Below, piece by piece: positions 60,269-60,319 of a stretch of DNA of 60,319 bases. The notes beneath the pieces are model-generated. The model saw nothing but the letters and a program-made list of their open reading frames with translations. It searched no databases and was not told the DNA's origin. The translations under genes were made by a program, and so were the position numbers. The DNA comes from Bacillota bacterium (GTDB taxonomy: Bacteria; Bacillota; Clostridia; Christensenellales; SZUA-584), in the NCBI GenBank assembly GCA_023428025.1, contig JAEYZN010000040.1, positions 1 through 60,319 of the forward strand. Reading direction: 5' to 3'. Positions within the stretch are counted from its first letter, which is position 1. Each line of letters starts with the position of its first letter.

Positions 60269-60319
60269 AGCCTGTAAATGCTTATATCAGGAATTCATGA
60301 GGCCGCCGGCATCCAATGC

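Overview
The window looks like a chromosomal segment of a strictly anaerobic member of Bacillota, probably class Clostridia. It is moderately GC-rich by eye. The basis is the gene content: Bcd/Etf-type butyrate genes, 4-hydroxybutyryl-CoA dehydratase, Flx-Hdr genes, Rex-type operators, BlaI/BlaR1-like pairs, a CotH protein and a CwlD-like amidase. I see no rRNA, tRNA, CRISPR array, integrase or intact insertion sequence.

Left part (1-8640). It holds the 3' end of an ABC transporter permease, an HD-hydrolase/DUF429 fusion protein and the frameshifted remnant of a sortase gene. A YwaF-like membrane protein, a large secreted protein with lamin-tail and CotH domains, two tiny hydrophilic proteins and a PfkB-type sugar kinase follow.

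Middle part (8765-36096, all on +). This is the most unusual section. Two OmpR-type two-component systems and two BlaI/M56-protease pairs are interleaved with eight paralogous copies of one extracellular domain. The domain starts with CQATPE or CQPTPE, and I believe it is the family Pfam calls DUF6034. Six copies are free lipoproteins. The other two are fused to the C-terminus of the BlaR1-like M56 proteases, where BlaR1 normally carries its beta-lactam sensor. C-terminal crumbs of three further copies lie between genes. Two distinct families of 11-bp direct-repeat operators sit upstream of the regulators, the lipoproteins and a cell-wall amidase. The amidase promoter region carries both families, so it looks like the point where both circuits meet. 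Two ABC systems follow; the second has an ATPase that appears catalytically dead.

Right part (36194-60268). A 12-gene minus-strand operon encodes an acyl-CoA:succinate-type CoA-transferase, a malate/lactate dehydrogenase-family enzyme with a malate-type specificity residue and fumarase. It continues with the complete electron-bifurcating set HdrB-HdrC-HdrA-FlxD-FlxC-FlxB-FlxA and a soluble fumarate reductase (Fe-S and flavoprotein subunits). Divergently, the plus strand encodes CoA-acylating succinate-semialdehyde dehydrogenase. Behind tandem Rex-type operators come two CitB/DcuR-like response regulators, 4-hydroxybutyryl-CoA dehydratase, a NifU-like protein, a small Cys protein, 4-hydroxybutyrate CoA-transferase, 4-hydroxybutyrate dehydrogenase, butyryl-CoA dehydrogenase and EtfBA. 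Together these genes form a near-continuous route from malate through fumarate, succinate, 4-hydroxybutyrate and crotonyl-CoA to butyryl-CoA. The two CoA-transferases could recycle CoA between succinate, 4-hydroxybutyrate and butyrate.

All family assignments are from reading the protein sequences by eye; no database search was run.
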